Of a DNA stretch of 64,000 bases, positions 19,421-28,982 are shown one piece after another. Position 1 is the stretch's first letter, and every line of letters starts with the position of its first letter. The position numbers and the translations under genes were made by a program. This DNA comes from Planctomycetota bacterium (GTDB lineage Bacteria > Planctomycetota > Phycisphaerae > Phycisphaerales > SM1A02), in the NCBI GenBank assembly GCA_027622195.1, contig JAQBZO010000003.1, positions 62,001 to 126,000 on the forward strand, in the 5' to 3' direction. The notes beneath the pieces were generated by a model, which saw only the letters and a program-made list of their open reading frames with translations, was not told where the DNA came from and made no database searches.

Positions 19421-20152
19421 CTACATCTCGGTGGAGATGGATGCGTCCTCCATCAAGTACAAACCGACGAGCCACTTGTCGACGACATACGGGTCGACCT
19501 TGAGTCGTCCCTTCACGGTGGCGTATTGGATCTGATGTCTCGCGCCCACTTCGATCGCTGATGAAAGTCGCGTTTCAATCGCATCGTATGGAGACGGAGG
19601 AACGCCGATGCAGCATCCATCCCATTGATTGAGCATGAGGAGGAGTTCGTCCGATTCGATGGCGACGAGTGGAAACGCGATGTATCCACTCACGCGCACC
19701 CATGCTCCCTGCAACATCGCGATGCGCTGAGGAATCTCCATCATGCTCAGCCTGGGTACATAGTTGTCCTCCACACTCGTGAGGAGTTCCCAAGTGATCT
19801 CATAGGGCTCCGTCTCGGTTCCCTTTCCGCGAATGTGAAATCGTCCATCGGCATCAATTCCACCCTTGGCGTGGGTGTGGATCGAACCTTGGATCACGGT
19901 GGCAGTTGGAATCACTATGTCCATGCCAAGATCAAGAAGCGGTCCGATTGCATTCGACGGCGCGGGAGCAGTGGTGTCTTTGACAATGACAGGCAGTGGA
20001 GGAACAACCACGCTCGGTGCAACGATCGGAGCGGATGGTTCGACCTCGAAGGTGGCGACTTGCGCGATCGGTTCATCGGACGGCGCATCCATCCACCACC
20101 ACACCGTGCCGGCGATAACCGTGAGAGCGATGATGGTCCAAAAACCGCGCAT
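19421..20152 (-). CDS. DUF3299 protein with N-terminal membrane anchor
   Basis: 243 residues. A single hydrophobic segment (about 4-21, ending WWWMDAP) precedes a Pro/Val-rich linker. The C-terminal half matches DUF3299, with ITWELL, VRVSGYIAFPL, LLMLNQWDGCCIGVPPSPYD and a final VKGRLKV. DUF3299 proteins are often found beside LolCDE/MacB-like transporters, as here. The start overlaps the permease stop as TAATG, so it is translated from the same message. It probably acts at the outer face of the membrane with the transporter; cargo is unknown. Confidence 0.78.
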   Translation of the reverse strand: MRGFWTIIALTVIAGTVWWWMDAPSDEPIAQVATFEVEPSAPIVAPSVVVPPLPVIVKDTTAPAPSNAIGPLLDLGMDIVIPTATVIQGSIHTHAKGGIDADGRFHIRGKGTETEPYEITWELLTSVEDNYVPRLSMMEIPQRIAMLQGAWVRVSGYIAFPLVAIESDELLLMLNQWDGCCIGVPPSPYDAIETRLSSAIEVGARHQIQYATVKGRLKVDPYVVDKWLVGLYLMEDASISTEM

Positions 20153-21432
20153 TATCCGAGTGATGAAAGATTGCGAACGACGGGAGTTCGGTACGCGCGC
20201 AGCGCGGGAAGAGCTCCCGCGATCATCGACAAGAGGGTCGTCCCAGCGATGACCGCCACCATCACACGAGCGGTTGGAGTGGGATCGAGCACGAGTCCAA
20301 CGCGCGCTTCCACGACGGCACTTGCGATCGACGCTCCGATGAACGAGAGGACGATGCCACCGAGCGCGCCCATGATGCCGATGAGGGCGGCCTCAGCGAG
20401 GACCATGCCGAAAATACGCGCCGCGCTCGTGCCAAGGACACGCAGGACAGCAACTTGTCGTCGTCGCATCTCCATTGAGTTGTAGAGTGAGAGCAAGATT
20501 CCAATGCCTGCGGAAACGAGGACCGCCACAGCCATCGCGAGGAGGATTTCATCGATGGATCCGACAATGGCAAAAAGGCGAACCACTTCCTGCGCAGGTT
20601 GCGCGGCGGTAATCGTGGGATCGCGACGAAGACGGTCGTACTGCGCCTGCATCGCCGCACTCGCGTCGCTTCCCTCGCGCGTTGGAAGTCTCAGCAGAAG
20701 ATTCGTCACGAGTTTCTCGTCGTCCTGAAGATCAGCGACTTCGACATGAAGGTGTTCATGACTTCCCTCGTGACCCTTCTCGCGCTTTTCTTCGGCATGG
20801 ATCACCCACGAGGTCTCAAGTGGAGTGAAGAGCGCGCGGTCGTGCGCGGTCTGTGTCGAATCGAGGATGCCGACGACCTTGCAAGGATGATTCTCGTGTT
20901 GGTGTCCTCCCTCGCGACTGCCCCACGCGCCGTGTGTCGTGACAATCTCGTCGCCCACTCTCAATTGGTGGATTGCCGCAGCGGTCGATCCAACCACGAC
21001 CTCAAATGGAGCGGAGAACGAACCACCACTCCGAAACGACCAAGGTCGCCCCGCAGAGGGTTCGAACTTCTCAAAGAAGGCAGACTCAGTGGCAACGAGT
21101 GGACTCCCGTGATACGAGTCTCCCAGTTGCGTGGCGACGGTCCAAGCCCAAGGAAAACTCTTTCTGATCTCTTGCAGTTTCGAAAATGGGATCGCGCGTG
21201 CAGGAGGATTGGCATAGAAAAGTCCGTTGAGTACCACCACCATCGGACTCGCATCGGCTCCGACAATAATGTGCGCGTTGCCGCTGCCCCGACGAAAAAC
21301 ATTCGTCGCACTCTCTCGAAGGGAAAGCAAAAGCAGCAAGAGCGCGACCGCCACCGCAACGCTCGCGACCGCCACAGCCGTCGAAAACAATCGCACGCGA
21401 AGACTGCGAAGGACAATCGAGAAATCATTCAT
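20152..21432 (-). CDS. FtsX/MacB-type ABC transporter permease
   Basis: 426 residues. One N-terminal helix (about 12-32), a large periplasmic domain, then three helices at about 285-420, the FtsX/LolC topology. The segment YNSMEMRRRQVAVLRVLGTSAARI is the typical coupling loop after the second helix. It carries a His-rich stretch in the periplasmic part (EGGHQHENHP and GHEGSHEHLH), which could bind metal. Partner ATPase is the upstream gene, joined by an ATGA overlap. Family members export lipoproteins, peptides or macrolides. Confidence 0.85.
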   Translation of the reverse strand: MNDFSIVLRSLRVRLFSTAVAVASVAVAVALLLLLLSLRESATNVFRRGSGNAHIIVGADASPMVVVLNGLFYANPPARAIPFSKLQEIRKSFPWAWTVATQLGDSYHGSPLVATESAFFEKFEPSAGRPWSFRSGGSFSAPFEVVVGSTAAAIHQLRVGDEIVTTHGAWGSREGGHQHENHPCKVVGILDSTQTAHDRALFTPLETSWVIHAEEKREKGHEGSHEHLHVEVADLQDDEKLVTNLLLRLPTREGSDASAAMQAQYDRLRRDPTITAAQPAQEVVRLFAIVGSIDEILLAMAVAVLVSAGIGILLSLYNSMEMRRRQVAVLRVLGTSAARIFGMVLAEAALIGIMGALGGIVLSFIGASIASAVVEARVGLVLDPTPTARVMVAVIAGTTLLSMIAGALPALRAYRTPVVRNLSSLG

Positions 21433-22100
21433 GATGCGCCTCCAGCCAGCACTGCATCGAGTTCAACAACGCGCGAGAATCGTTGGCGCATGGATGGATC
21501 ATGGCTTGTGCACAAGAGTGCCGCACCCTCGGCTTTGCATGTCTCTTGCAAGAGCGCAATCGCAGCATCCGCGTTCTTGGGATCAAGGCTCGCCGTCGGC
21601 TCATCGGCAAGGACAAGCGCAGGACGAGCCGCCACGGCACGCGCGACCGCGACCCGTTGTTGTTGACCGACGCTGAGACGATCGGCAGAACGATCGCGAT
21701 CGGATGAACTGAGTCCCACCTTATCGAGGAGTGCATTCGCACGCACGGGCCGCTCGCTTTGTGGAACATCCGACGCCATCATCGCAATCAGAATGTTCTC
21801 GCGTGCACTGAATCCAGGCAAGAGATGGTGCGTCTGAAACACCATCCCAACCCAACGACCTCGAAATCGGTCGCGTGCAGCGCCCGCGAGGGCAGTGATG
21901 TCGGTGCCGTGAATCGTGATCTTTCCGCTCTTTGCATCTTCAATGCCAGCAATGAGGTGCAGGAGTGTGCTCTTGCCCGTTCCGCTGATTCCCGCGAGCA
22001 GCATCTGTTCTTGATCTTCGACATTCAATGATGAAACCGAGAGCGAAAATCCATCGGGATATCGGAATTGAAGTTGGTCAATCGAGACGGCGAGAGTCAT
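21429..22100 (-). CDS. LolD/MacB-type ABC transporter ATPase
   Basis: 223 residues. Walker A is GISGTGKST (about 38-46), the Q-loop lies in FQTHHLLPG, the signature is LSVGQQQRVAVARA and Walker B is ALVLADEPTASLD, with the switch His in LLCTSHDPS. The signature has LSVGQ instead of the usual LSGGQ. It energises the FtsX-type permease coupled downstream by ATGA. Together with the DUF3299 gene this is a three-gene export operon. Confidence 0.9.
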   Translation of the reverse strand: MTLAVSIDQLQFRYPDGFSLSVSSLNVEDQEQMLLAGISGTGKSTLLHLIAGIEDAKSGKITIHGTDITALAGAARDRFRGRWVGMVFQTHHLLPGFSARENILIAMMASDVPQSERPVRANALLDKVGLSSSDRDRSADRLSVGQQQRVAVARAVAARPALVLADEPTASLDPKNADAAIALLQETCKAEGAALLCTSHDPSMRQRFSRVVELDAVLAGGAS

Positions 22101-22139
22101 AGACCTTCCATCGTAGTTCCAAGCCGAGCGAGCGTGTGG

Positions 22140-24302
22140 TCAACCCATGTCGGACAATCCGAGCGTCGCGCCGTACTGCCGCTGCACCGCGGTGCGAACG
22201 AGTCGCTCGTCTGCGGAAGAAAGTTGAGGACTCCGTTCGACGCGAGCGGTTGCATCGTGCCTCGCCAGTTCAAGGAGAGGTCCATCCTCAAAGAGGTCGG
22301 CCACTCGAAATGGTGGCAGTCCAGACTGCCGCTCTCCAAACAATTCTCCAGAACCTCGAATCGAAAGGTCTGCTTCGGCGATTCGAAATCCGTCACTGGT
22401 CTGCCCAATCACTTCCATGCGGCGGATCGAGTCATCGGTGGTCGCATCGGCGATGAAAACGCACAAACTCTTGATCTCTCCGCGACCGACACGACCTCGA
22501 AGTTGGTGCAACTGGGCGAGTCCGAATCGTTCTGCATGTTCCACCACCATGAGAGATGCCGCTGGAATATCCACGCCGACTTCGATGACGACCGTCGCGA
22601 CGAGGACACGCGTTGAGCCTGATCGGAACTGTTCCATCGCGCGGTCGCGGTCGACCGCCGACATCTGGCCATGCACCGATCCGATGGCGATTCCAGAAAA
22701 ATGCGTTCGCGCAAGCCGCTCGACGGTGCCCGCCACATCGGCGAGTCCCATGTCGCTCTCTTCGACCGCGGGCACGACGACAAAACACTGCTCTTTCATA
22801 TCAATGCGCGTGCGTACATATCGATACACATCATCCGACTTGTCGAATCCCACCACGCGCGTGAGAACGGGTTGACGCCCTGGAGGAGAGTGACGAATCG
22901 TGCTGACATCAAGATCACCGAAGAATGCCATGGCGAGTGTGCGGGGGATTGGCGTCGCGGTCATCACGAGCACATGCACTGCTCGCGCGAGTCCCTTCGA
23001 TCGAAGGGCAGCGCGCTGCGCCACTCCGAATCGGTGTTGCTCGTCAATGATCACTACGGCGAGTTTCTTGAAGACAGCAGCCTCGCCAAGGAGCGCATGC
23101 GTTCCGACGACGAGCGGGATCGAACCATCGGCGAGACCTGCGAGGATGCGCGCTCGCTCACCGGTTGGAGTGCTGCCCGTCAAGAGGGCGAATTCCATCG
23201 GAGCGCCGACGAGCATCGCCTTCAAACTTTGCGTGTGTTGTTCTGCGAGGATTTCTGTCGGCGCGATGATGGCACCCTGATGTCCCGAGGCCACCGCAGC
23301 GAGGAGTGCATAGACCGCAACGGCGGTTTTGCCCGATCCAACATCGCCTTGCAAGAGTCGATTCATGGGAATCGTGGAGTTCAGGTCGCGTGCGATTTCA
23401 CTGGTCGCTTGTTGCTGATCTTCGGTGAGGGAAAACGGAAGTCGCTTGAGAATGGCGGCATGAATTGCGGGAGTCACATCGATGCGCACGGCTGATCCCT
23501 CGACGCGCACTTGCGCACGGCGAAGGGCAATCGCGAGTTGCAAGAGATACAACTCGTCGTAGGCCAATCGCCGACGACCGTGCAATGTCTCCTCGCGCGA
23601 TGTGGGAGCGTGGATCATGCGCATTGCTTCGGCGAGGGTGGGAAGTCCTTGCCGCGTGCGCTCCCACTCTGGCAGCCAATCCACGAGCAATGCACTCGAT
23701 TGCAAAAGCAGCGGCGCAATCAGCCGTTCGATTCGATCCTGCGATAAATCTTCGGTGGTGGGATAGATCGCTCTGAGTCGACCCTCTCGCCGAGGCGCGT
23801 TCTCATCCGTAGGATCGAGCGGAGTCCACTGCGCATTCGTGATTTGCAGATATCCCTTGTATCGCGAACACTTGCCGTGCGCCACTCCAAGTTCACCTGG
23901 ATGCAGTTTGCGCGCCATCCACGGGGCGTTGAACCAAATGAGCCGAACCGTGGTCGTGCCATCGGTGAGCGTTGCTTCAGTGCGTCCCTTGCCTCCACTG
24001 CGGTTGGTTCGCACAGCGGCGATCTCGCCTCGAACGGTAATGATTTCTGATCCAGTGACTGCGGCATCGGTTTCGGTGATGCTTTGTTCAGAGAGCACTT
24101 GTTCATACCGCGCTGGAATGTGCCAGAGCAAATCCGAAGCGTTCTGAAGGGAAAGGCGATTGAGCGCGGCGAGGATGCGACGATCAACGCCCTCCAACGT
24201 GCCAACACCAATGCGTGCGCCGGGGTCGCCACTCAAATCATTGGCGAATGATGGTGCAGGAATCGGGTTGAAGGGGTGGTCGCTCAAGGCTTTACTTTCC
24301 AT
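22140..24302 (-). CDS. recG: ATP-dependent DNA helicase RecG
   Basis: 720 residues. The wedge/OB domain (about 55-200) contains VRGEIAAVRTNRSGGKGRTEATL. The helicase part has motif I GDVGSGKTAVA, motif II DEQHRFGVAQR, motif III MTATPIPRTL and the QxxGRxGR-type LHQLRGRVGRG. It remodels stalled forks and Holliday junctions. It is divergent from xseA with only 13 bases between the two start codons, so both promoters overlap coding DNA. Confidence 0.96.
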   Translation of the reverse strand: MESKALSDHPFNPIPAPSFANDLSGDPGARIGVGTLEGVDRRILAALNRLSLQNASDLLWHIPARYEQVLSEQSITETDAAVTGSEIITVRGEIAAVRTNRSGGKGRTEATLTDGTTTVRLIWFNAPWMARKLHPGELGVAHGKCSRYKGYLQITNAQWTPLDPTDENAPRREGRLRAIYPTTEDLSQDRIERLIAPLLLQSSALLVDWLPEWERTRQGLPTLAEAMRMIHAPTSREETLHGRRRLAYDELYLLQLAIALRRAQVRVEGSAVRIDVTPAIHAAILKRLPFSLTEDQQQATSEIARDLNSTIPMNRLLQGDVGSGKTAVAVYALLAAVASGHQGAIIAPTEILAEQHTQSLKAMLVGAPMEFALLTGSTPTGERARILAGLADGSIPLVVGTHALLGEAAVFKKLAVVIIDEQHRFGVAQRAALRSKGLARAVHVLVMTATPIPRTLAMAFFGDLDVSTIRHSPPGRQPVLTRVVGFDKSDDVYRYVRTRIDMKEQCFVVVPAVEESDMGLADVAGTVERLARTHFSGIAIGSVHGQMSAVDRDRAMEQFRSGSTRVLVATVVIEVGVDIPAASLMVVEHAERFGLAQLHQLRGRVGRGEIKSLCVFIADATTDDSIRRMEVIGQTSDGFRIAEADLSIRGSGELFGERQSGLPPFRVADLFEDGPLLELARHDATARVERSPQLSSADERLVRTAVQRQYGATLGLSDMG

Positions 24303-24315
24303 CTACATTACAGAG

Positions 24316-25692
24316 GTGACCAAACGGAAGCCTCCAGTCGAGTCGAAAGATCTTAGGGACCTCTTCTCAGCTCCTCCAGCACCAGTGCCCGCCGCCGCCG
24401 CGGCTGAGGGAGATCTCCCACTTCGCGTTGTCGAGTTGGCGCGGCGCATCAGTCAGTCGGTCTCCAAGGGATTCCCAGATTCGCTTTCGGTCATCGGAGA
24501 AGTTTCCAACTTCACCGACCGAGGACATTGGTATTTCAGCCTCAAGGATGCTGAGTCGGTGATCCCATGCATCATTTGGAGAGGCGAAGAGGCGCACAGG
24601 GGACCCATGCCCCGAAGCGGAGACCAAGTCGTTGTTCGAGGCAAGCTTGATTATTGGATTCCAGGCGGAAGGATCAGCCTTCGATGCGATCGGATTACCG
24701 CCGCAGGTGCAGGGGCTTTGGAAGCCCGTCTGCTTGCACTCACTGCGGAATTGCGTGGACTCGGATGGTTAGACCCATCGAAGAAGCGTCCACTTCCTCT
24801 TTATCCGCAGCGCATTGCGATCATCACGAGCAGAACAGGAGCCGCACTGCAGGATTGCCTCGCCACCGCGCGCAAGCGATTCCCTGCGATTCGAATTGTG
24901 GTCGTCGACACACGCGTTCAAGGGGCGGGCGTTGAGCATGAGATTGCCAATGCGATCCGCAGTGTTTCAAATGCTCATGAAGCATTGAACCTCGATGCCA
25001 TCGTCTTGACTCGTGGAGGAGGAAGCATCGAAGATCTTTGGTGTTTCAATGAGCGCGTTGTGGCTGAGGCGATTCATGAATGTCGCATTCCAATCGTGAC
25101 CGCGATTGGACACGAAACGGATACGACACTTGCTGATCTCGTCGGTGACTACCGCGCTCCAACGCCAACGGCTGCGATCACCGCGGTCGTCCCAGATCGA
25201 ACCGCGCTCGCAGAAGAGCTCGATGCCACGGCCAAGCGCGCGCGAATAGGACTCGAGCGCATGGTGAGTGTGCTCAAAGAACGACTCCACCACCAAACCG
25301 CGCAGTTGAATTCGGCGGCATTAGCGCGAATCGCTTTGACGGCCCGCGTTCTTCTGGCACTTCAAGGTCGGTGGGGTGCCGTTCATCCAAGAGCGATCTT
25401 GCGAGAGGGGCAGTTGCATTGGGCCGCCGCACGCGATGCACTGCGCCGAGCGATGATTGACGCAATCTCCTCTCGGAAGCACGCAATTTCAGAACAGTCT
25501 GCGAGACTCAAGGCAATCAATCCACTTGCCGTGCTCAAGCGCGGATACGCCGTGATTTCCACGACCGACGGTCAAGTCCTTTCAAGTGTGGCACACGCCA
25601 GAGTGGGGCAAGAACTCACCGCTCAACTTCGCGATGGCTCCATTTCAGTCCGCACACTCTCGATGACCGAGACACCCAACGAACAGGGGTAG
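24316..25692 (+). CDS. xseA: Exodeoxyribonuclease VII large subunit
   Basis: 458 residues from GTG 24316; the frame is open further left but would run into recG on the other strand. The N-terminal OB domain reads SVIGEVSNFTDRGHWYFSLKD, and the catalytic region has AIITSRTGAALQD, DAIVLTRGGGSIEDLWCFNE and TAIGHETDTTLADLVGDYRAPTPTAA (in parts). The C-terminal coiled coil ends with LKRGYAVIS. XseA and XseB degrade single-stranded DNA to oligonucleotides. The xseB gene follows after 12 bases. Confidence 0.95.
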   Translation: MTKRKPPVESKDLRDLFSAPPAPVPAAAAAEGDLPLRVVELARRISQSVSKGFPDSLSVIGEVSNFTDRGHWYFSLKDAESVIPCIIWRGEEAHRGPMPRSGDQVVVRGKLDYWIPGGRISLRCDRITAAGAGALEARLLALTAELRGLGWLDPSKKRPLPLYPQRIAIITSRTGAALQDCLATARKRFPAIRIVVVDTRVQGAGVEHEIANAIRSVSNAHEALNLDAIVLTRGGGSIEDLWCFNERVVAEAIHECRIPIVTAIGHETDTTLADLVGDYRAPTPTAAITAVVPDRTALAEELDATAKRARIGLERMVSVLKERLHHQTAQLNSAALARIALTARVLLALQGRWGAVHPRAILREGQLHWAAARDALRRAMIDAISSRKHAISEQSARLKAINPLAVLKRGYAVISTTDGQVLSSVAHARVGQELTAQLRDGSISVRTLSMTETPNEQG

Positions 25693-25704
25693 GATCTCAC
25701 TCCT

Positions 25705-25959
25705 ATGGCCAAGACCACGACAGAAGAGTCCAAAGAAGCGGCTGTTGCGACACTCACCTACGAGCAATCGTTCGAAGAGTTACGCGTCATGGTTTCTGCG
25801 ATCGAGGGTGGACAGATTTCGTTGGACGAAAGCATCCGTCGCTTCAAGCGAGGATCCGCATTGCTTGAACGATGTCGTGCGATTCTCGAAACCGCTGAAA
25901 TGGAAGTGAGAGAACTCACCGCCGATGAACTCAAGAAGTCCGCGCGCGCGAGTGGGTGA
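25705..25959 (+). CDS. xseB: Exodeoxyribonuclease VII small subunit
   Basis: 84 residues. The XseB core is clear: TYEQSFEELRVMVSAIEGG, then LDESIRRFKRGSALLERCR and a short acidic tail. It forms a helical bundle around the XseA C-terminus. Genes xseA, xseB and the prepilin peptidase gene are spaced by 12 and 6 bases and look like one transcription unit. Confidence 0.93.
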   Translation: MAKTTTEESKEAAVATLTYEQSFEELRVMVSAIEGGQISLDESIRRFKRGSALLERCRAILETAEMEVRELTADELKKSARASG

Positions 25960-25965
25960 TCCATC

Positions 25966-27189
25966 ATGCTTTCCTCATTGCAAGCGCTGATGCCTTCGCT
26001 GCTCTATTTTCCGTTTGTCTTTTGCTTTGGAGCAGCCGTCGGCAGTTTTGTGAATGTGCTCGCTGGACGCATCCCCATCGGCATGAGCGTGGTCCGTCCA
26101 CCAAGTCGTTGCCCCTCATGCGGATCGCAATTGAAATGGTTTGAAAACCTCCCCGTGATCGGTTGGATCATGCTGCGCGGACATTGCCGCACCTGCAAAC
26201 TTCCGATCTCGGTGCAGTACCCAGTCATCGAGGTACTTGTCGGAGTCGTCATCTGCGCCGTTTTTGCTCTTCACTACGACTCCATTCCATCCACTTGGTT
26301 GGCGCAAGGCGAGTCCAACTGGTGGAGGAATGTGGGGTTTCTGTCATCACTCCCCGCATTCGGAGCCTTCGTCGTCCTCATCGCGTGCCTCACCGCCGCG
26401 GCGTTGATTGATGCGCGAACCTTTCTTGTTCCCATGTCTCTGACGCGATTCGCACTGGGCGCGGGGGTGGTTGGATGGACACTCCAGGCGATCATTGCGC
26501 CGGGTTCGCCAGCCTTCTGGCCTCCGATTCCCGTTCCGTACGGTGCGCTGATGACCGCCTCACTCGGCGCTGGGATCGGGCTCATTGCCGCCAATGTGCT
26601 GCTCGCCAAGGGGGTCCTTCGCCGCAGTTTCGCGGACTACGAGTCGTACTTGACCGATCATCCAACACTCACCGACTATCCCCATTCGCGGCGCGAGATG
26701 GGACCAGAAGCTCTCTTTTGTGGTGTTGTCATCGCCTTTGGACTCGTTGGGTATTTCCTCGACCCGACACTCAGTCCGATGCTTCAACATCCTCTCTGGC
26801 AAGTTCTTGCGTCGGTCAGCGGAGGCATCGTCATTGGCGGCGGAATCGTTTGGGCAGCCCGAATACTGGGAACACTCGGCTTCGGTCGGGAAGCGATGGG
26901 ACTCGGTGATGTCCATCTCATGGCAGCGGCGGGGGCGGTCCTCGGATGGCGAGACCCAGCCGTTGCGTTTCTGCTCGCTCCATTTCCTGCCCTCGGATGG
27001 ATCATCTTCTCTCGAATCATTTCGCGTGGTGGGTCAAGACGGGAATTGCCGTTTGGGCCGCACCTCGTCATTGCGATTGTGTTGGTCCTCGTTTTCCGCC
27101 CTGTCCTCATCGACCTCGGCCAACTTCTTTGGTGGATTCCTCCAGAAAACATGGCGGATTTTCGCCACGCATCGGGTGTAAATGAGTAG
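25966..27189 (+). CDS. Prepilin leader peptidase / N-methyltransferase (A24)
   Basis: 407 residues, about eight hydrophobic helices. The N-terminal methylase-type part has GSFVNVLAGRIP and the four-Cys zinc loop CPSC...CRTC (about 46-75). The two peptidase aspartates are in ALIDARTFLVP and GLGDVHLMA. The protein is longer than PilD (about 290) because of extra helices and a loop between the two Asp sites (DYESYLTDHP...). It processes type IV pilin or type II pseudopilin precursors at the inner membrane. No pilin gene lies in the window. Confidence 0.9.
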   Translation: MLSSLQALMPSLLYFPFVFCFGAAVGSFVNVLAGRIPIGMSVVRPPSRCPSCGSQLKWFENLPVIGWIMLRGHCRTCKLPISVQYPVIEVLVGVVICAVFALHYDSIPSTWLAQGESNWWRNVGFLSSLPAFGAFVVLIACLTAAALIDARTFLVPMSLTRFALGAGVVGWTLQAIIAPGSPAFWPPIPVPYGALMTASLGAGIGLIAANVLLAKGVLRRSFADYESYLTDHPTLTDYPHSRREMGPEALFCGVVIAFGLVGYFLDPTLSPMLQHPLWQVLASVSGGIVIGGGIVWAARILGTLGFGREAMGLGDVHLMAAAGAVLGWRDPAVAFLLAPFPALGWIIFSRIISRGGSRRELPFGPHLVIAIVLVLVFRPVLIDLGQLLWWIPPENMADFRHASGVNE

Positions 27190-27232
27190 ATTCCCCGCTG
27201 AAACTGGTGTGTTCTGTAAGAAAGGATTCGAC

Positions 27233-27889
27233 ATGAAGTATGGAATGATGATTTGTGTAGCGTCACTGTCCGCAACCCTATTCGCGGGATGCGACAACAA
27301 AGTCAAGGATGAGAATGCGATGCTCCTCAAGGAAAACGATGCGCTTCGCTCGCAGCTCGATGGCCGTAATGAGGCACTCGACTCTGCCGACAAGGAGCGA
27401 TCTGCCGCGCTTGCACGCGCGTCCGATGCAGAGCGTCGTCTGAATGAATTTGAGAGTTCGCCTCCACCACTCCCAGCGTCAGGAAACACGACGAACTCAT
27501 CGCCTCTCATGGATGAAGCCATCACGGTCACCATGACGAGTGAAGGAGTCAACATGTCGATCCCAGGCGACGTGCTATTCGATAGCGGAAGCGCAACGCT
27601 TCGAACTGCTGCGAAGAAGACGCTCGATTCCATGATCAGCGCCGTGAAGAAGGATTATTCAGGCAGCAGGCTCCGCGTGACTGGTTTCACGGATAGTGAT
27701 CCAATCAAGCGCAGCACGTTCAAGTCGAACTACCACCTTGGATTCGATCGTGCATGGTCAGTGCGCGAGTTCATGACAACGAACGGACTCGACGGAGCAG
27801 ACATTTCACTTGCTTCCTACGGTCCACAAGATGCCAAGGCGACGAAGGCCGCAAGCCGTCGCGTTGAAATCCTCGTCGTCAAGAACTGA
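27233..27889 (+). CDS. OmpA-family peptidoglycan-associated lipoprotein
   Basis: The start at ATG 27233 behind AAGAAAGG is clearer than the open-frame start at 27182. The 218-residue form has a lipoprotein signal ending in the lipobox LFAGC (Cys20), a heptad-rich coiled coil (about 25-75), a Pro/Ser linker, and an OmpA domain from about 95 with VLFDSGSATLRTAAKK and ending RRVEILV. The domain binds peptidoglycan and the lipid anchors it in a membrane. A strong terminator follows. Confidence 0.9.
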   Translation: MKYGMMICVASLSATLFAGCDNKVKDENAMLLKENDALRSQLDGRNEALDSADKERSAALARASDAERRLNEFESSPPPLPASGNTTNSSPLMDEAITVTMTSEGVNMSIPGDVLFDSGSATLRTAAKKTLDSMISAVKKDYSGSRLRVTGFTDSDPIKRSTFKSNYHLGFDRAWSVREFMTTNGLDGADISLASYGPQDAKATKAASRRVEILVVKN

Positions 27890-27915
27890 CATCGAACGAA
27901 ACTGATTTCAAAACG

Positions 27916-27944
27916 AAGGGCGCCCATCGCGGGCGCCCTTTTTT
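27916..27944 (+). terminator. Rho-independent terminator after the OmpA lipoprotein gene
   Basis: The stem AAGGGCGCCC (27916-27925) pairs perfectly with GGGCGCCCTT (27931-27940) around a five-base loop, and is followed by TTTT. It closes the xseA-to-lipoprotein unit. The A-run before the stem also gives a T-run on the other strand, so it may act on mlaD transcripts too. Confidence 0.92.
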
Positions 27945-27983
27945 GTTGTCCATTGCAGATGCACTGACGAGAAGCAACTCACT

Positions 27984-28982
27984 CTAGAACTTCACATCGA
28001 GACCCTCTTCGCGGATCTTGCGAAGAAGAAGTTCCATCTCTGAAAGGGTCGTTCGCAGCCGATTTGCCGAGTCATTCAGCGAGTTGTAGAGGTCTGGATT
28101 CGTCAGAAGTTGACCCATCGTGCCCTTGCCATCGCGCGCGTCTTTGGCGAGCGAATCGACATGATCCATCGTCGAACGCATCCGTTCCATGACTGGTTCA
28201 AATCCCTGCCGCAGTGCATCGGCATCGCCTTCAATACCCTTCGCCGCAGATGTAATCACCTGCATCGCGGCAGTGGCTTCGTCGATCATGATGCCAGCCT
28301 TCCACACAGCACTTCGGAAGTCAACGCGAAGTTGCTCATCACCGAGCCACTCGTCTGCGCGGCGAAAGGCCGAGTCCGCCGAGGCGAGGGCCTTGTTCAA
28401 CTTGTGGACACTCGTGCGAATATTGAATTCGCTTTCAGCCGACCCTTCCTCCATGGGACGAACAAGATCGTCGAGATCGCGAGCAAGGGTGTCAAACGCC
28501 TTGAGTGTCTCATCGAGGTGACCGAACTTGTCATCCACCATCGCGACCAGCCGATCTTCAAAGGATTGAAACCCAGTGCGCACCACAGCCGTTCCATCTT
28601 TTGGAAAAAATTCATCCACGGCGACCGCATCCGGCGGAATACGGAAGTCGAGTTTTGCTCCCGTTCCAAAAAGGCTCATGTCTGAAAAAGGAATCGCACT
28701 CGATGGAATCGCCGATGCGCTATTGATGTGGAGAATGACGACGACAGGTTCTTCTGACATCGTGTCGAGGCCAATCGAACTGACTGTGCCGATGTTCACG
28801 CCATTGAGAAGGACTTGTGAGCCTGAACGAAGTCCCGCTCCGCGATCGGATCGAACCGTGATGACGTAGGTGCTTCGAAAGAGCGAATCGAGTTCTCCGA
28901 ACGCAAGAAGCAGCGTTGTGAGTGACCCAAGTCCCACGATGGTGGTCAGCCCGATCCGAAAATTGCGTGTGGCTTCGCTCAT
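27984..28982 (-). CDS. MlaD-type MCE-domain protein
   Basis: 332 residues. One N-terminal membrane helix (about 12-30) precedes an MCE domain at about 38-120 with LRSGSQVLLNGVNIGTV (conserved GxxVxxxGxxVG-type element) and DMSLFGTGAKLDF. A long helical tail (about 150-330) with heptad spacing fits the tube-forming part of MCE proteins. It carries phospholipids between membranes together with MlaEF. It is joined to the upstream ATPase gene by an ATGA overlap. Confidence 0.9.
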   Translation of the reverse strand: MSEATRNFRIGLTTIVGLGSLTTLLLAFGELDSLFRSTYVITVRSDRGAGLRSGSQVLLNGVNIGTVSSIGLDTMSEEPVVVILHINSASAIPSSAIPFSDMSLFGTGAKLDFRIPPDAVAVDEFFPKDGTAVVRTGFQSFEDRLVAMVDDKFGHLDETLKAFDTLARDLDDLVRPMEEGSAESEFNIRTSVHKLNKALASADSAFRRADEWLGDEQLRVDFRSAVWKAGIMIDEATAAMQVITSAAKGIEGDADALRQGFEPVMERMRSTMDHVDSLAKDARDGKGTMGQLLTNPDLYNSLNDSANRLRTTLSEMELLLRKIREEGLDVKF

